DNA of 64,000 nucleotides from Zwartia vadi (GTDB lineage Bacteria > Pseudomonadota > Gammaproteobacteria > Burkholderiales > Burkholderiaceae_B). Where the stretch lies: the NCBI RefSeq assembly GCF_030410375.1, contig NZ_JAUHHE010000004.1, forward strand, positions 1-64,000, given 5' to 3'. Below, piece after piece: positions 45,301-55,171 of this stretch; within the stretch, counting starts at the first letter, position 1; each line of letters starts with the position of its first letter. Position numbers and translations under genes: made by a program. The notes beneath the pieces were generated by a model. That model was given only the letters and a program-made list of their open reading frames with translations, did no database searches and was not told where the DNA came from.

Positions 45301-45329
45301 AATATACCAGAAATTTAAAAATCAGCCAA
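45301..45329 (-). promoter_or_regulatory. Promoter of tRNA-Pro
   Basis: On the minus strand TTGGCT (45329-45324) and TATATT (45306-45301) are 17 bases apart, and TGG before the hexamer gives an extended -10. The -35 overlaps the pstB stop codon. The tRNA begins nine bases after the -10. Confidence 0.55.
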
Positions 45330-46104
45330 AGCGGCCGGTGATGTAATCCTCGGTTTCCTTGCGCTTGGGTTTGACGAAAATCTTGTCCGTCTGACCAAAT
45401 TCCACCAGTTCGCCCAGATACATAAAGGCCGTAAAGTCCGAAACGCGGGCGGCTTGCTGCATGTTGTGGGTGACGATCGCCACGGTGTAATCAGATTTCA
45501 GCTCATGGAGCAGCTCTTCGATCTTGCCAGTGGAAATCGGGTCAAGAGCCGAGGTCGGCTCGTCAAACAAAATAACCGAAGGCTTGACCGCGACGGAGCG
45601 GGCAATACAAAGGCGTTGCTGCTGACCACCTGATAGGGATAAACCACTTTGATTGAGCTTGTCCTTGACCTCGCCCCACAGGGCGGCCTTGGTCAGCGCC
45701 CATTCAACCCGCGCGTCCATATCGCCCTTGCTTAAGTTTTCATACAAACGCACACCGAAGGCCACGTTGTCATAAATTGACATCGGGAAAGGCGTCGGCT
45801 TCTGAAACACCATGCCGATCCGCGCACGCAACATATTCAGATCCTGTTTGGGATCCAAAATATTTTCACCGTAGAAATTGACTTGACCCTCTGCACGCTG
45901 GCCGGGATACAAGCTGTACATGCGGTTGAGTGCGCGTAAGAGAGTGGACTTGCCACAGCCTGACGGACCAATAAAAGCCGTGACCTTGTGCTCGGCAATA
46001 TTCAAATCAATATTTTTCAGACCCTGAAATTTTCCGTAGAAAAAGTTGAGTCCACGCACCTCAAGAGCATTTTTCAGGGACACTACATTTGCTTGACTAT
46101 TCAT
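45322..46104 (-). CDS. pstB: Phosphate ABC transporter ATPase
   Basis: ATP-hydrolysing subunit of the high-affinity phosphate importer. The 260 residues have Walker [10 protein letters not shown], the PstB-specific [20 protein letters not shown], signature [14 protein letters not shown] and Walker [14 protein letters not shown]. It ends with [10 protein letters not shown]. Last gene of pstSCAB; no phoU follows. Next downstream is tRNA-Pro. Confidence 0.98.
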   Translation of the reverse strand: MNSQANVVSLKNALEVRGLNFFYGKFQGLKNIDLNIAEHKVTAFIGPSGCGKSTLLRALNRMYSLYPGQRAEGQVNFYGENILDPKQDLNMLRARIGMVFQKPTPFPMSIYDNVAFGVRLYENLSKGDMDARVEWALTKAALWGEVKDKLNQSGLSLSGGQQQRLCIARSVAVKPSVILFDEPTSALDPISTGKIEELLHELKSDYTVAIVTHNMQQAARVSDFTAFMYLGELVEFGQTDKIFVKPKRKETEDYITGRFG

Positions 46105-46119
46105 AGAGAATCCAGAAAG

Positions 46120-46968
46120 TTAACCAGCGTTGCGTTCGCGGAACAAGACGCGCGCAATAATGTTAAGCACTAATACAGTCAGCGTAATCAACAAGGCACC
46201 AGCCCAGGCGAGCTTGACCCAGTTATCATAGGGACTCATCGCAAACTGGAAGATCACGACAGGCAGATTGGCGAGAGGCGCGTTCATATCAGCTGAAAAG
46301 AACTGATTATTGAGTGCGGTAAAAAGCAAGGGTGCGGTCTCACCACTGATGCGAGCGAGCGCCAACAGCAGGCCCGTCATCACGCCAGCACGCGCGGCAC
46401 GCAAAGTCACATAGCTTGTGACTTTCCAGCGCGGTGCACCGAGTGCGAATGCGGCTTCGCGCAAGCTACCTGGCACCAGGCGCAACATATTTTCAGTTGT
46501 GCGTAAAACAACAGGGATCGCGATCAGAGAGAGTGCGAACGAACCAGCCCAACCTGAAAAATGCTTGACCTGAGCAACCAGGACGGCATAGACAAACAGG
46601 CCTAAAACAATGGACGGAGCAGACAACATGATGTCGGTCACAAAGCGCGTCACAGAGGCCAACTTGTTGCCGTCACCGAACTCCGCCAGATAAACACCCG
46701 CAAATATTCCAATGGGGGTACTGATCAAGACGCTCACGCCCACCATCATCAAACTTCCAACTATGGCGTTCGCCAGTCCGCCGCCGGGTGTCCCCGGAGC
46801 CGGTGTCGATTCGGTGAAAATCGCCCAGCTTAAACCGGCGAACCCGTTTTTAAACAGGATAAAAAGGATCCATAGTAAAACGAACAAACCAAGCGCCATC
46901 GCAAACATGGATAGCGACAGTCCAAGGATATTGACGAACTTGCGGCGTCGATAAAGGTTGCTATTCAT
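46120..46968 (-). CDS. pstA: Phosphate ABC transporter permease PstA
   Basis: Inner-membrane permease, 282 residues, about six helices. The EAA-type loop that contacts PstB is [22 protein letters not shown]. PstA hallmarks [13 protein letters not shown] and [20 protein letters not shown] are present. Overlaps pstC by one base (TAATG) and precedes pstB by 15 bases. Confidence 0.97.
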   Translation of the reverse strand: MNSNLYRRRKFVNILGLSLSMFAMALGLFVLLWILFILFKNGFAGLSWAIFTESTPAPGTPGGGLANAIVGSLMMVGVSVLISTPIGIFAGVYLAEFGDGNKLASVTRFVTDIMLSAPSIVLGLFVYAVLVAQVKHFSGWAGSFALSLIAIPVVLRTTENMLRLVPGSLREAAFALGAPRWKVTSYVTLRAARAGVMTGLLLALARISGETAPLLFTALNNQFFSADMNAPLANLPVVIFQFAMSPYDNWVKLAWAGALLITLTVLVLNIIARVLFRERNAG

Positions 46969-47954
46969 TAGGTCTTTGCCCCTTGAGCTCTTTCAGTACG
47001 CCAAATCAAGATCTTGGCAATCGACAGCACAATGAAGGTGATGACAAACAAGAGAAATCCGAGTGCGAACAGAGTGGACAAATGAAACTCGTCGGCTTCG
47101 CCAAATTCATTGGCAAGCGTCGAAGCAATCGAAGTACCCGGCGCAAACAAGGACTCGCTGATGCGCTGAGAGTTACCGATCACAAACGTGACCGCCATTG
47201 TTTCACCCAGCGCGCGGCCGAGGCCGAGCATGATGCCACCAATCACGCCCTTTTGTGTATAAGGCAAGACGATGTAGCGCACCACTTCCCAGGTTGTACA
47301 GCCCAGGCCGTAGGCCGACTCGCGCAAAATAGGCGGAACAATTGCGAACACGTCGCGCATCACCGCCGCGATGAAGGGAAGCACCATGAACGCCAGGATG
47401 ATACCTGCCGCCAACAGACCGATGCCGTTCATCGCGCCACCGAACAAGGGACCGATCAGCGGCATCTGTCCAAGCGTGGACTGCAAGGCTGGCTGACCAT
47501 ACTCGGCAAATAGCGGCGCAAAAATAAACAAGCCAAACATACCGTAAATAATTGAGGGAACAGCCGCAAGCAGTTCAATCGCAGTGCCCAGAGGGCGGCG
47601 CAGCCACACCGGACACATTTCCGTTAAAAACAAGGCGATACCAAAGGCCAGCGGTACAGCGATCAAGAGCGCGATCGCAGAGCTCACGAGCGTGCCGTAA
47701 ATGGCGATCGCGGCCCCAAAGTCCTCGTTGATGATGTCCCACTCAACGGTCCAAATAAAATCGATCCCAAATTTCTTAAATGCCGGCCAGGCGCTAATCA
47801 TCAGCGACACTAAGATGGCCGCTAGGGCGACCAAAACCAGCATTGCAAACACCATCGTGACTTTGTGGAATAAAAAGTCCTGAATACGCTGCTTTTTAAC
47901 CACCGCCATCATATGCGGGTCCAACATGCCACTCGTCGTTGGGTGCGTACCCAT
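46968..47954 (-). CDS. pstC: Phosphate ABC transporter permease PstC
   Basis: Inner-membrane permease, 328 residues. The EAA loop is [20 protein letters not shown]; PstC-typical motifs are [12 protein letters not shown] and [18 protein letters not shown]. The ribosome site AAGGAG lies six bases before the ATG. It follows pstS across 96 bases holding a strong hairpin. Confidence 0.97.
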   Translation of the reverse strand: MGTHPTTSGMLDPHMMAVVKKQRIQDFLFHKVTMVFAMLVLVALAAILVSLMISAWPAFKKFGIDFIWTVEWDIINEDFGAAIAIYGTLVSSAIALLIAVPLAFGIALFLTEMCPVWLRRPLGTAIELLAAVPSIIYGMFGLFIFAPLFAEYGQPALQSTLGQMPLIGPLFGGAMNGIGLLAAGIILAFMVLPFIAAVMRDVFAIVPPILRESAYGLGCTTWEVVRYIVLPYTQKGVIGGIMLGLGRALGETMAVTFVIGNSQRISESLFAPGTSIASTLANEFGEADEFHLSTLFALGFLLFVITFIVLSIAKILIWRTERAQGAKT

Positions 47955-47975
47955 CTACTACTCCTTAGAACCGAA

Positions 47976-48000
47976 TGTCCAGGCCCAAAGGGCCTGGACA
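47976..48000 (-). other. 11-bp perfect hairpin between pstS and pstC
   Basis: TGTCCAGGCCC (47976-47986) pairs with GGGCCTGGACA (47990-48000) over a 3-base AAA loop. No T-run follows on either strand, so it is probably not a full terminator. It may protect the 3' end of a processed pstS mRNA, leaving more binding protein than permease, as seen in other binding-protein operons. Confidence 0.7.
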
Positions 48001-48050
48001 GACTGATTTGAGACTGTACACAACATCTCAGTTTGGATCGTGATTCTTAC

Positions 48051-49076
48051 TTAGTGTTTGATCTGCGACCAGACTTTATCTGCGATTGCCTTGGTCAACA
48101 CATCTGGAAGTGGCACGTAGTCCAAGTCTAGCGCCAGTTGCTGACCATCTTTAAAGGCCCAGCTAAAGAACTTGATCACGTCTTTTGAAGCTTGCTTGTT
48201 GGCAGGTTCTTTGTACATCAGGACAAATGAAGCGCCGGTGATGGGCCAGGCTGCGGCACCCTTTTGCTCAACCAGGGAAATCCCCATCCCAGGCACGCTG
48301 AACCAGTCTGCACCTGCTGCGGCAGCGGCAAAGGTCTTTTCGCTTGGTGCCACATACTGACCATCTTTATTCATCAATTGGAGGTACTTGATGTTGTTCT
48401 TCTTGGCGTAGGCGTATTCAACGTAACCAATCGAACCTTTCACACGCGTAACGTTTGCGGCCACGCCTTCGTTACCCTTGCCACCGACCGAGCTGCTAGC
48501 TGGCCACTTTACTGCGGCACCCTTGCCAACCTTGTCTGCCCAGGGCTTGCTGACTTCGTTCAAATAGTCGGTAAAAATAAAGGTTGTGCCAGAACCATCC
48601 GCACGGTGAACGACTGTGATGGACTGATCAGGCAGTTTTTTACCTGGGTTGAGAGCGGTGATCTTGGGATCGTTCCATTTTGTAATGGTGCCCATGAAGA
48701 TATCGGCCAATACTGGACCGGTCAGTCTGAGTTCAGCCTGCGCAAAGCCCTCGAGGTTGGCTACTGGCACCACACCGCCGAGAATCACTGGAAACTGAAC
48801 CATACCGTCTTTTTCAAGCTGGTCGCCCTTGACAGGCGCATCAGACGCACCAAAGGTCACGGTTTTTGCGCGAATCTGACGCAAGCCACCGGAGGAGCCG
48901 ATTGACTGATAGTTCAAACCTACGTTTTCAACTTTTTTATAGACTTCTGCCCATTTGGCGAAGATTGGGTATGGGAACGTGGCGCCTGCGCCGGTGATAT
49001 CGGCAGCCTGCACACTCAGGGCGGCTGCGCTCATGGCGAGACCCGCTGTCAGGGAGGTCAGTACGCGTTTGATCAT
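48051..49076 (-). CDS. pstS: Periplasmic phosphate-binding protein
   Basis: Binds phosphate in the periplasm and delivers it to PstCA. ATG at 49076 gives a signal peptide cleaved near VQAADITGAGATFPYPIFA (about residue 25). Phosphate-contact loops are visible: GATFPYP, SIGSSGG, VHRADGSGTTFIFTDYL. 341 residues, usual length. GAGG lies eight bases before the start. Directly preceded by a Pho box. Confidence 0.98.
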   Translation of the reverse strand: MIKRVLTSLTAGLAMSAAALSVQAADITGAGATFPYPIFAKWAEVYKKVENVGLNYQSIGSSGGLRQIRAKTVTFGASDAPVKGDQLEKDGMVQFPVILGGVVPVANLEGFAQAELRLTGPVLADIFMGTITKWNDPKITALNPGKKLPDQSITVVHRADGSGTTFIFTDYLNEVSKPWADKVGKGAAVKWPASSSVGGKGNEGVAANVTRVKGSIGYVEYAYAKKNNIKYLQLMNKDGQYVAPSEKTFAAAAAGADWFSVPGMGISLVEQKGAAAWPITGASFVLMYKEPANKQASKDVIKFFSWAFKDGQQLALDLDYVPLPDVLTKAIADKVWSQIKH

Positions 49077-49129
49077 TTTTAAATCCTCAATCAATCTATT
49101 AATGTAAATAGCTGTTCACTACAGACCGA

Positions 49130-49163
49130 ATCTTAAGGATCGAAAATGACGAATTCATGACAA
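49130..49163 (-). promoter_or_regulatory. Pho box and -10 of pstSCAB
   Basis: On the minus strand two 11-base repeats, TTGTCATGAAT (49163-49153) and TCGTCATTTTC (49152-49142), match the PhoB consensus CTGTCATAAAT in tandem. Six bases later comes the -10 TAAGAT (49135-49130), the same spacing as in E. coli phoA. As usual for PhoB promoters, the box replaces a -35. It predicts induction on phosphate starvation. Confidence 0.85.
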
Positions 49164-49236
49164 TACTGACTTTTAGGGAAAAACCAGGCTTTTTTTAGAA
49201 AAGCAGTCTTTGTTTCAAAAAAATCTTAGCTCTTAA

Positions 49237-51309
49237 TTAGCCAAGCTTGTCCATCAAGTGCTGGTGAAGCGAAAACGGCGCGCGACGATTGCGAATCAAC
49301 GCGTAGGTTCCGTCCGGCTGCTGCAGCCAGGCGCGTTGATTATCACGCAGTGCGTAAGTGAACGCCTCTTCTATCACTCGCTTTTTCAAGGCGGGCTGCG
49401 TGACGGGAAAGGCGATTTCAACACGACGGAAAAAATTACGATCCATCCAGTCGGCCGAAGACAGATAAACAGACTCTTTTCCTTGATCATAAAAATAGAA
49501 CACCCGCGAGTGCTCAAGGAAACGGCCTACGATCGATCGAACAGTGATGTTGTCCGACAAACCCGCCACACCAGATCGCAACGCACAGACACCTCGTACG
49601 ATCAAATCAATTTTGACGCCAGCTTGACTGGCCTTGTAGAGCTCCTGGATCACCAAAGGCTCAAGTAAAGAGTTCATTTTGGCCAAAATACGAGATTTTT
49701 TACCCGCACGCGCCGCACGCGTTTCGGCACGGATCATGTTGATCACAGTGCTGTGCATGGTGAATGGTGACTGCAACAACATTTTTAATTTGCGACGCTC
49801 CCCCAGCCCGGTGAGCTGAGAGAACACCAAGTCCATGTCTTCGCAGAGCTTGGGATCGGCCGTGAGCAGGCCAAAATCCGTGTAGAGACTCGCTGTGCGC
49901 AAATGGTAGTTGCCTGTGCCCATGTGTCCGTAACGACGGATACGTCCTTTTTCCCGGCGCAACACCAACGCCATCTTTGCATGCGTTTTATGTCCCACTA
50001 CACCATAGACAACGTGGGCACCCACCTCTTCGAGGCGAGCAGCCCAGTTGATGTTGGTCTGTTCGTCAAAACGGGCCATCAACTCCACCACAACGGTGAC
50101 CTCTTTACCGGCTTTCGCTGCGGCGAGCAGCAGGTGCATCAGCTCCGAGTCCTCGCCAGTCCGATAAATCGTTTGCTTGATTGCCACCACATCAGGATCG
50201 AAAGCAGCTGCAGTCAAAAAATCCAGAATAGGCTTGAAAGACTGATATGGGTGATGCAACAGATGATCTTGCTTGGAGATCGCCTCGAAGATCGCTGGAG
50301 AGCGCGCGGGCAAACTGTCAAAGGGAACGGGGACGCAAGCTTTGAACTCCGGAAACAGCAGGTCCGGTGCTTTGACGATATTACAGATCTGCATGAGCCG
50401 CGCAACGTTTGCGGGACCATTTACGCGATAGGTATCCGCTGCCGTCAGGGAAAACTCTTTCTGTAAAAAATGTTCAATGTGCGCAGGCGTGTTGTGATCG
50501 ATTTCCAAACGCACGGCAGAACCAAAATTACGCTGTGAAAGCTCACCTTGCAAGGCCTGCCGCAAGTTGGTGACCTCTTCTTCGTCGACGAACAAATCGC
50601 TGTTGCGCGTCACGCGCCATTGGTAACAGCCTTCCATATGCATGCCGGGAAACAAGTCGCCCACAAAAGCGCGCAGAAATCCGGTTAATAAAATAAATCC
50701 GTGCGGATGCCCCGATACTGCGGGAGGTACTTTGATCAGGCGCGGCAAAGCCCTGGGAGCCTGCACGATTGCAATCGTTGACTTGCGACCAAACGCATCC
50801 ACTCCAGAGAGCGGAACGATGAAATTCAAGCTTTTGTTGTAAACCCTGGGGAATGGATGGGCGGGATCCAGACCGATCGGCGTCAACAACGGCATCACGT
50901 CACGATGAAAGACTTCGCGGGCCCATTTTCTCTGGGCGGCATTCCAATCGGCTGCCTGGTGCAGTACCACGCCCTCGGCCTTCAGCGCAGGCAAAACCTG
51001 CTCGTTCAGCAGCGCATACTGCCGATCCACCAACACGTGGACAGCTTGCTGAACGCGCTCAAAAGCCTCTTCAGTGGTGAGACCATCCGGCCCCATCAAA
51101 TGAGGATGCTGCGCGATCTGGGCCTTGAGACTCGAGACTCTGATTTCAAAAAACTCATCCAGATTCGAGCCGACAATACAGACGTAACGCAACCGCTCCA
51201 GCGCAGGGGTATCGGGCCGTTCAGCCATCGCCAACACGCGCTCGTTGAATTGCAGGAGCGACAGCTCACGATTGAAATAAAGGGGTTCGGCTTTCTTTCT
51301 GGCGGGCAT
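49237..51309 (-). CDS. ppk: Polyphosphate kinase 1
   Basis: Reversibly polymerises the gamma phosphate of ATP into polyphosphate at the membrane. The 690 residues begin with YFNRELSLLQFNERVLAMA, typical for PPK1. The two PLD-like catalytic domains contain the phosphohistidine region GHKTHAKMALVLRR, RRYGHMGTGNYH, and the distal SSADWMDRNFFRRVE. The pst operon starts 160 bases downstream with its own promoter; ppx is divergent. Confidence 0.97.
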   Translation of the reverse strand: MPARKKAEPLYFNRELSLLQFNERVLAMAERPDTPALERLRYVCIVGSNLDEFFEIRVSSLKAQIAQHPHLMGPDGLTTEEAFERVQQAVHVLVDRQYALLNEQVLPALKAEGVVLHQAADWNAAQRKWAREVFHRDVMPLLTPIGLDPAHPFPRVYNKSLNFIVPLSGVDAFGRKSTIAIVQAPRALPRLIKVPPAVSGHPHGFILLTGFLRAFVGDLFPGMHMEGCYQWRVTRNSDLFVDEEEVTNLRQALQGELSQRNFGSAVRLEIDHNTPAHIEHFLQKEFSLTAADTYRVNGPANVARLMQICNIVKAPDLLFPEFKACVPVPFDSLPARSPAIFEAISKQDHLLHHPYQSFKPILDFLTAAAFDPDVVAIKQTIYRTGEDSELMHLLLAAAKAGKEVTVVVELMARFDEQTNINWAARLEEVGAHVVYGVVGHKTHAKMALVLRREKGRIRRYGHMGTGNYHLRTASLYTDFGLLTADPKLCEDMDLVFSQLTGLGERRKLKMLLQSPFTMHSTVINMIRAETRAARAGKKSRILAKMNSLLEPLVIQELYKASQAGVKIDLIVRGVCALRSGVAGLSDNITVRSIVGRFLEHSRVFYFYDQGKESVYLSSADWMDRNFFRRVEIAFPVTQPALKKRVIEEAFTYALRDNQRAWLQQPDGTYALIRNRRAPFSLHQHLMDKLG

Positions 51310-51390
51310 CTGGGTTAGAACCTGTAAATAGGTATGGAGTGGCGCAATTCAATGCTTTTGAGCACATGATAGCGGCATTTTCGTGGTTTA

Positions 51391-51424
51391 AGCTTATCCT
51401 GCCTGTATGACAAACTTTTTACAA
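51391..51424 (-). promoter_or_regulatory. Candidate Pho box of ppk
   Basis: On the minus strand TTGTAAAAAGT and TTGTCATACAG (51424-51403) form an 11-base tandem repeat; the second half matches the PhoB consensus well, the first less so. Six bases later TAAGCT (51396-51391) could serve as a weak -10, giving a leader of about 75 bases. The geometry equals that of the pst Pho box. Confidence 0.45.
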
Positions 51425-51434
51425 GATAGCCTTT

Positions 51435-51440
51435 TATAAT
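51435..51440 (+). promoter_or_regulatory. -10 box of ppx
   Basis: A perfect TATAAT 27 bases before the ppx ATG. The hexamer 17 bases upstream (AAACTT) is a poor -35 and overlaps the candidate ppk Pho box, so the two divergent promoters share control DNA. Confidence 0.45.
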
Positions 51441-51467
51441 ATCCACATCGCATTCTGGTTAAATTGT

Positions 51468-52955
51468 ATGAAACACCTGTTGGCTGCAGTCGATCTGGGA
51501 TCCAACAGCTTTAGGCTGTCAATCGGTCGGGTTGCCGAGCAAAATGGCGCCAAACACATCTATCAGATCGATCGGCTGAAGGAAACTGTGCGTCTGGCTG
51601 CTGGTTTGGACGCCTCCAAAAACCTCAATCAAGAGGCCATCGATCGGGCCGTAGAAGTCTTGCAGCGTTTTGGTGAAAGACTGCGCAGCTTTCACCCTGA
51701 TCGTGTCCGTGCAGTCGCCACCAATACATTCCGCGTCGCCCGTAACGTTTCGGAATTCCTACCTCTGGCCGAAGCCGCGCTTGGTTTTCCAATCGAAGTC
51801 ATTGCCGGACGCGAGGAGGCCCGACTAATTTACACGGGCGTCAGTCATACACTCCCCATTTCTGCTGAAAAAAGGCTAGTGATCGACATTGGCGGTGGTT
51901 CGACCGAGGTCATCATCGGCAAAGGCGACGAGCCTATTTTGACCTCTTCGCTCTACATGGGTTGCGTGAGTTTCAGCCAAAAGTTTTTCCCCGGCGGTCG
52001 GATTGATGCGCAAGGGATGAAACAAGCCGAGCTCGCGGCCCGGCGCGAAATCGAAGTGATCACTAAACCCTACCGAAAAATGGGTTGGGATGCCGCCTAC
52101 GGCTCTTCCGGCACAGCAAAAGCACTGCTGGCTATTTTGACCGACGGCAAACTCACCACCGGCGGCATCACCCGCGACGGCCTGGAACGACTCAAAACCA
52201 AACTCATACGCTCTGGGCGCGTCATCACCGATGAGCTGCCCGGGATCAAAGTTGATCGGGCGGATGTGTTGACTGGCGGCCTGGCCATCATGAGCGCGTT
52301 TTTTGACGAAATGCGTGTCGAAACCATGACCACCGGTGACGGTGCTTTGCGTTTGGGCGTACTTGTTGACCTGGCCGGACGCGAAGAATCTCATGACCGT
52401 CGCGATGAGTCGGTGTCAGCTTTCATGAAGCGCTATCACGTGGACGCGCGTCAAGCGAATCGTGTCAAACGCACCGCACTCAGTTTGTTTGAAAGCTTAT
52501 TTCCCAACCGCAGTCAGCAAGACGAACTACGCCATACGCTGAGCTGGGCCGCCGATTTGCACGAGGTCGGTTTATCGATCGCGCAAGCGGGCTATCACAA
52601 ACATAGCGCGTATATTTTGAACAACGCCGACATGCCAGGTTTTTCGCGCGTCGACCAGCTCCACCTTGGTTTACTCGCGCTGGTCCACACGGGCAAACTT
52701 GCAAAAGCGCAATCGCTCGTCAAAGGTCGAGACCAATGGCTCACCATCCTATGTTTACGTTTGGCCGTGTTGCTTTGTCGACGCCGGGAGGATGTGACGC
52801 GTTTACCTCTGTCGGTGAGCGTGAACGGCAACTCGATTGTGTGCCGAGTCGACAAAAAATGGCTTGCTACGCATCCTTTGACCGATTTCTCTCTGCACGG
52901 AGAGGAATCCGAGTGGAGCAAAGTCGGTTTTGATTTTGAGCTGATTCTCGTCTGA
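51468..52955 (+). CDS. ppx: Exopolyphosphatase / guanosine pentaphosphatase family
   Basis: Releases phosphate from polyphosphate ends. The 495 residues are an ASKHA-fold PPX/GppA: phosphate-1 loop VDLGSNSFRLSIGR, then VIDIGGGSTEVIIG, then the catalytic Glu region in AGREEARLIYTGV, followed by an HD-like C-terminal domain with AADLHEVGLSIAQAGYHKHS. Divergent from ppk across 158 bases; its stop is 2 bases from the convergent glmM stop. Confidence 0.95.
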   Translation: MKHLLAAVDLGSNSFRLSIGRVAEQNGAKHIYQIDRLKETVRLAAGLDASKNLNQEAIDRAVEVLQRFGERLRSFHPDRVRAVATNTFRVARNVSEFLPLAEAALGFPIEVIAGREEARLIYTGVSHTLPISAEKRLVIDIGGGSTEVIIGKGDEPILTSSLYMGCVSFSQKFFPGGRIDAQGMKQAELAARREIEVITKPYRKMGWDAAYGSSGTAKALLAILTDGKLTTGGITRDGLERLKTKLIRSGRVITDELPGIKVDRADVLTGGLAIMSAFFDEMRVETMTTGDGALRLGVLVDLAGREESHDRRDESVSAFMKRYHVDARQANRVKRTALSLFESLFPNRSQQDELRHTLSWAADLHEVGLSIAQAGYHKHSAYILNNADMPGFSRVDQLHLGLLALVHTGKLAKAQSLVKGRDQWLTILCLRLAVLLCRRREDVTRLPLSVSVNGNSIVCRVDKKWLATHPLTDFSLHGEESEWSKVGFDFELILV

Positions 52956-52957
52956 GC

Positions 52958-54310
52958 TCAACCCAGATTGACAGCTGTCAGCATGGCAATGCCCTGCTCG
53001 ACTAAACGCTCATCTTCGGCCTCAACCATCAGGCGCAGTTTTGGCTCGGTACCCGAGGCACGAATCAGCACGCGCCCACGATCACCGAGCATCGCCTCAA
53101 CCTGAGCCTTGGCGGCCTGCAGTCCAGAATGATCGGCCCAGTTTTTACCCGGAACCCAGGGCACGTTGACCATGGTTTGCGGATACATCTTGAGCCCTTG
53201 CAGCCATTGAGGCAAGGTTTCGCCGCTGCGCTGGAGCGCCGCGAGCACTTGCAAAGCGGCCACGATGCCATCGCCCGTGGTGTGTGCGTCCAGACATAAA
53301 AGATGTCCGGAGCTTTCACCTCCGAATAGCCAGCCGCGGTTGCGCAACTGTTCGAGCACATATCGGTCGCCAACTTGGGCACGCTCAAAAGGGATGCCCA
53401 ACTTGCTTAACTGTTTCTCCAGACCAAAGTTAGTCATCAGTGTTCCGACCACTCCCGCCACCGGACCGCGCGCCAAACGTTCACGCACCACGGCGTATAA
53501 CAATTCGTCGCCATTAAACACGCGCCCCGTGGCATCAACCATCTGCAAACGATCCGCGTCTCCGTCCAGCGCGATACCAAGATCAGCGCCTCGGGCACGG
53601 ACTTCTGCCGCCAGGCCTTCGGGATGCAATGCGCCAACATCCTTGTTGATATTGAAACCATCTGGAGAAACGCCGATGGCGTGTACCTCGGCACCCAGCT
53701 CGCGAAACACATGCGGGGCGATGTGATAGGCCGCACCATTGGCTGCATCAATCACAAGCTTGAGACCTTTTAAGTCAAGATCCGAAGGAAACGTACTTTT
53801 GCAAAACTCAATATAACGTCCCGGTGCATCGTCAATCCGACGAGCCCGGCCAAGCTTTTCTGAAGGCACGCACACCATGGGCTCGTCAATCGCCGCTTCA
53901 ATGGCCGCTTCTGTTTCGTCGGGCAGTTTCATGCCCTTTGAAGAGAAAAACTTGATGCCATTATCATGGTAAGGGTTGTGCGACGCGCTAATCACGATAC
54001 CCGCGACCAAGCGCCATGTCCGCGTCAGATATGCCACAGCTGGCGTGGGCAAAGGTCCTGCCAGCAAGACCTCCACGCCAGCCGAAGCAAAGCCTGCCTC
54101 GAGTGCCGACTCAAGCATGTAGCCACTGATACGAGTATCCTTGCCAATCAACACTGTCGGCCGTCCGCTGCGACCGCTCGAACTGACGTGAGATTCAGAT
54201 AACACCTTGCCCGCGGCATAGCCAAGACGCAAGGCAAATTCAGCGTTAATCACCTCACCGCCTACCAAGCCTCTCACACCATCGGTGCCGAAATATTTTC
54301 TTTTTGACAT
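52958..54310 (-). CDS. glmM: Phosphoglucosamine mutase
   Basis: Interconverts glucosamine 6-phosphate and 1-phosphate for peptidoglycan and LPS precursors. ATG at 54310 gives [14 protein letters not shown] and 450 residues. The phosphoserine is in [16 protein letters not shown], the Mg loop is ALDGDADR, the sugar loop is GGESSGH and the phosphate loop is [11 protein letters not shown]. An in-frame ATG at 54325 would overlap folP. One base after the folP stop. Confidence 0.97.
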   Translation of the reverse strand: MSKRKYFGTDGVRGLVGGEVINAEFALRLGYAAGKVLSESHVSSSGRSGRPTVLIGKDTRISGYMLESALEAGFASAGVEVLLAGPLPTPAVAYLTRTWRLVAGIVISASHNPYHDNGIKFFSSKGMKLPDETEAAIEAAIDEPMVCVPSEKLGRARRIDDAPGRYIEFCKSTFPSDLDLKGLKLVIDAANGAAYHIAPHVFRELGAEVHAIGVSPDGFNINKDVGALHPEGLAAEVRARGADLGIALDGDADRLQMVDATGRVFNGDELLYAVVRERLARGPVAGVVGTLMTNFGLEKQLSKLGIPFERAQVGDRYVLEQLRNRGWLFGGESSGHLLCLDAHTTGDGIVAALQVLAALQRSGETLPQWLQGLKMYPQTMVNVPWVPGKNWADHSGLQAAKAQVEAMLGDRGRVLIRASGTEPKLRLMVEAEDERLVEQGIAMLTAVNLG

Positions 54311-54311
54311 T

Positions 54312-55169
54312 TTATTTTTCACCATCCTCTACCGCCTGCCAAACTGACAAGGCATCTCGCGTTTCCCTGACATCATGCACCCGCAACACACGTGCGCCGC
54401 GCAGTGTGCCTGCAAGCGCTGCAGCAATACTGCCGCATATTCGCTGATCAACTGGGCGTCCAGTGACCGCTCCGATCATGGACTTGCGCGAAACGCCAAG
54501 GACGACAGGATAACCCGCATTGGCGATTACATTCAAATTGGCGAGCAATCGATAGTTTTGCTCAACTGTTTTACCAAAACCAAAACCGGGATCCAAACTG
54601 ATACGGGCCGCTGCAACACCCTGCGCCTCAAGGATCCGCGCCTGTTGTAGCAACTCCGTTTTGATGTCGAGCACAACATCGTTGTAATGCGGGTGCTGCT
54701 GCATCGTGCGAGGTTCGCCCTGCATGTGCATCACGCATATGCCACATTGTCCATGGCGCGCGACAATCCGCTGGGCCGCCTCGTCGCGCATCCCTGTCAC
54801 GTCATTGATGATGTCAGCACCCACATCGAGCGCCGCCTGCATCACCTCTGGCTTGCAAGTATCCACAGAGATTGCCACGCCGCTATGCAGCAGGGCTTTG
54901 ATCACTGGCATCACACGCGTGAGTTCATCCTGCACAGATACTGGCAACGCGCCAGGCCGTGTCGACTCTCCCCCGATATCGAGTATTTCCGCACCCTCTT
55001 GAATCAGAGTATGGGCATGGCGGATAGCCGACTCGGTTCGTGCATGCTGTCCACCGTCCGAAAATGAATCGGGCGTGACGTTGACAATCCCCATAAGAAT
55101 CGGGCGCTTGAGCTCAAACTCAAAGCGCCCGCATGTCCAACGTTCAGCTATCAAACTTGGCACTGCCAA
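54312..55169 (-). CDS. folP: Dihydropteroate synthase
   Basis: Condenses hydroxymethyl-dihydropterin pyrophosphate with p-aminobenzoate; sulfonamide target. The 285 residues show [28 protein letters not shown], the pterin-site [14 protein letters not shown] and the C-terminal IRGSI/VHDV region as [10 protein letters not shown] and [10 protein letters not shown]. Two bases after ftsH and one base before glmM, in the conserved ftsH-folP-glmM order. Confidence 0.97.
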   Translation of the reverse strand: MAVPSLIAERWTCGRFEFELKRPILMGIVNVTPDSFSDGGQHARTESAIRHAHTLIQEGAEILDIGGESTRPGALPVSVQDELTRVMPVIKALLHSGVAISVDTCKPEVMQAALDVGADIINDVTGMRDEAAQRIVARHGQCGICVMHMQGEPRTMQQHPHYNDVVLDIKTELLQQARILEAQGVAAARISLDPGFGFGKTVEQNYRLLANLNVIANAGYPVVLGVSRKSMIGAVTGRPVDQRICGSIAAALAGTLRGARVLRVHDVRETRDALSVWQAVEDGEK

Positions 55170-55171
55170 AC

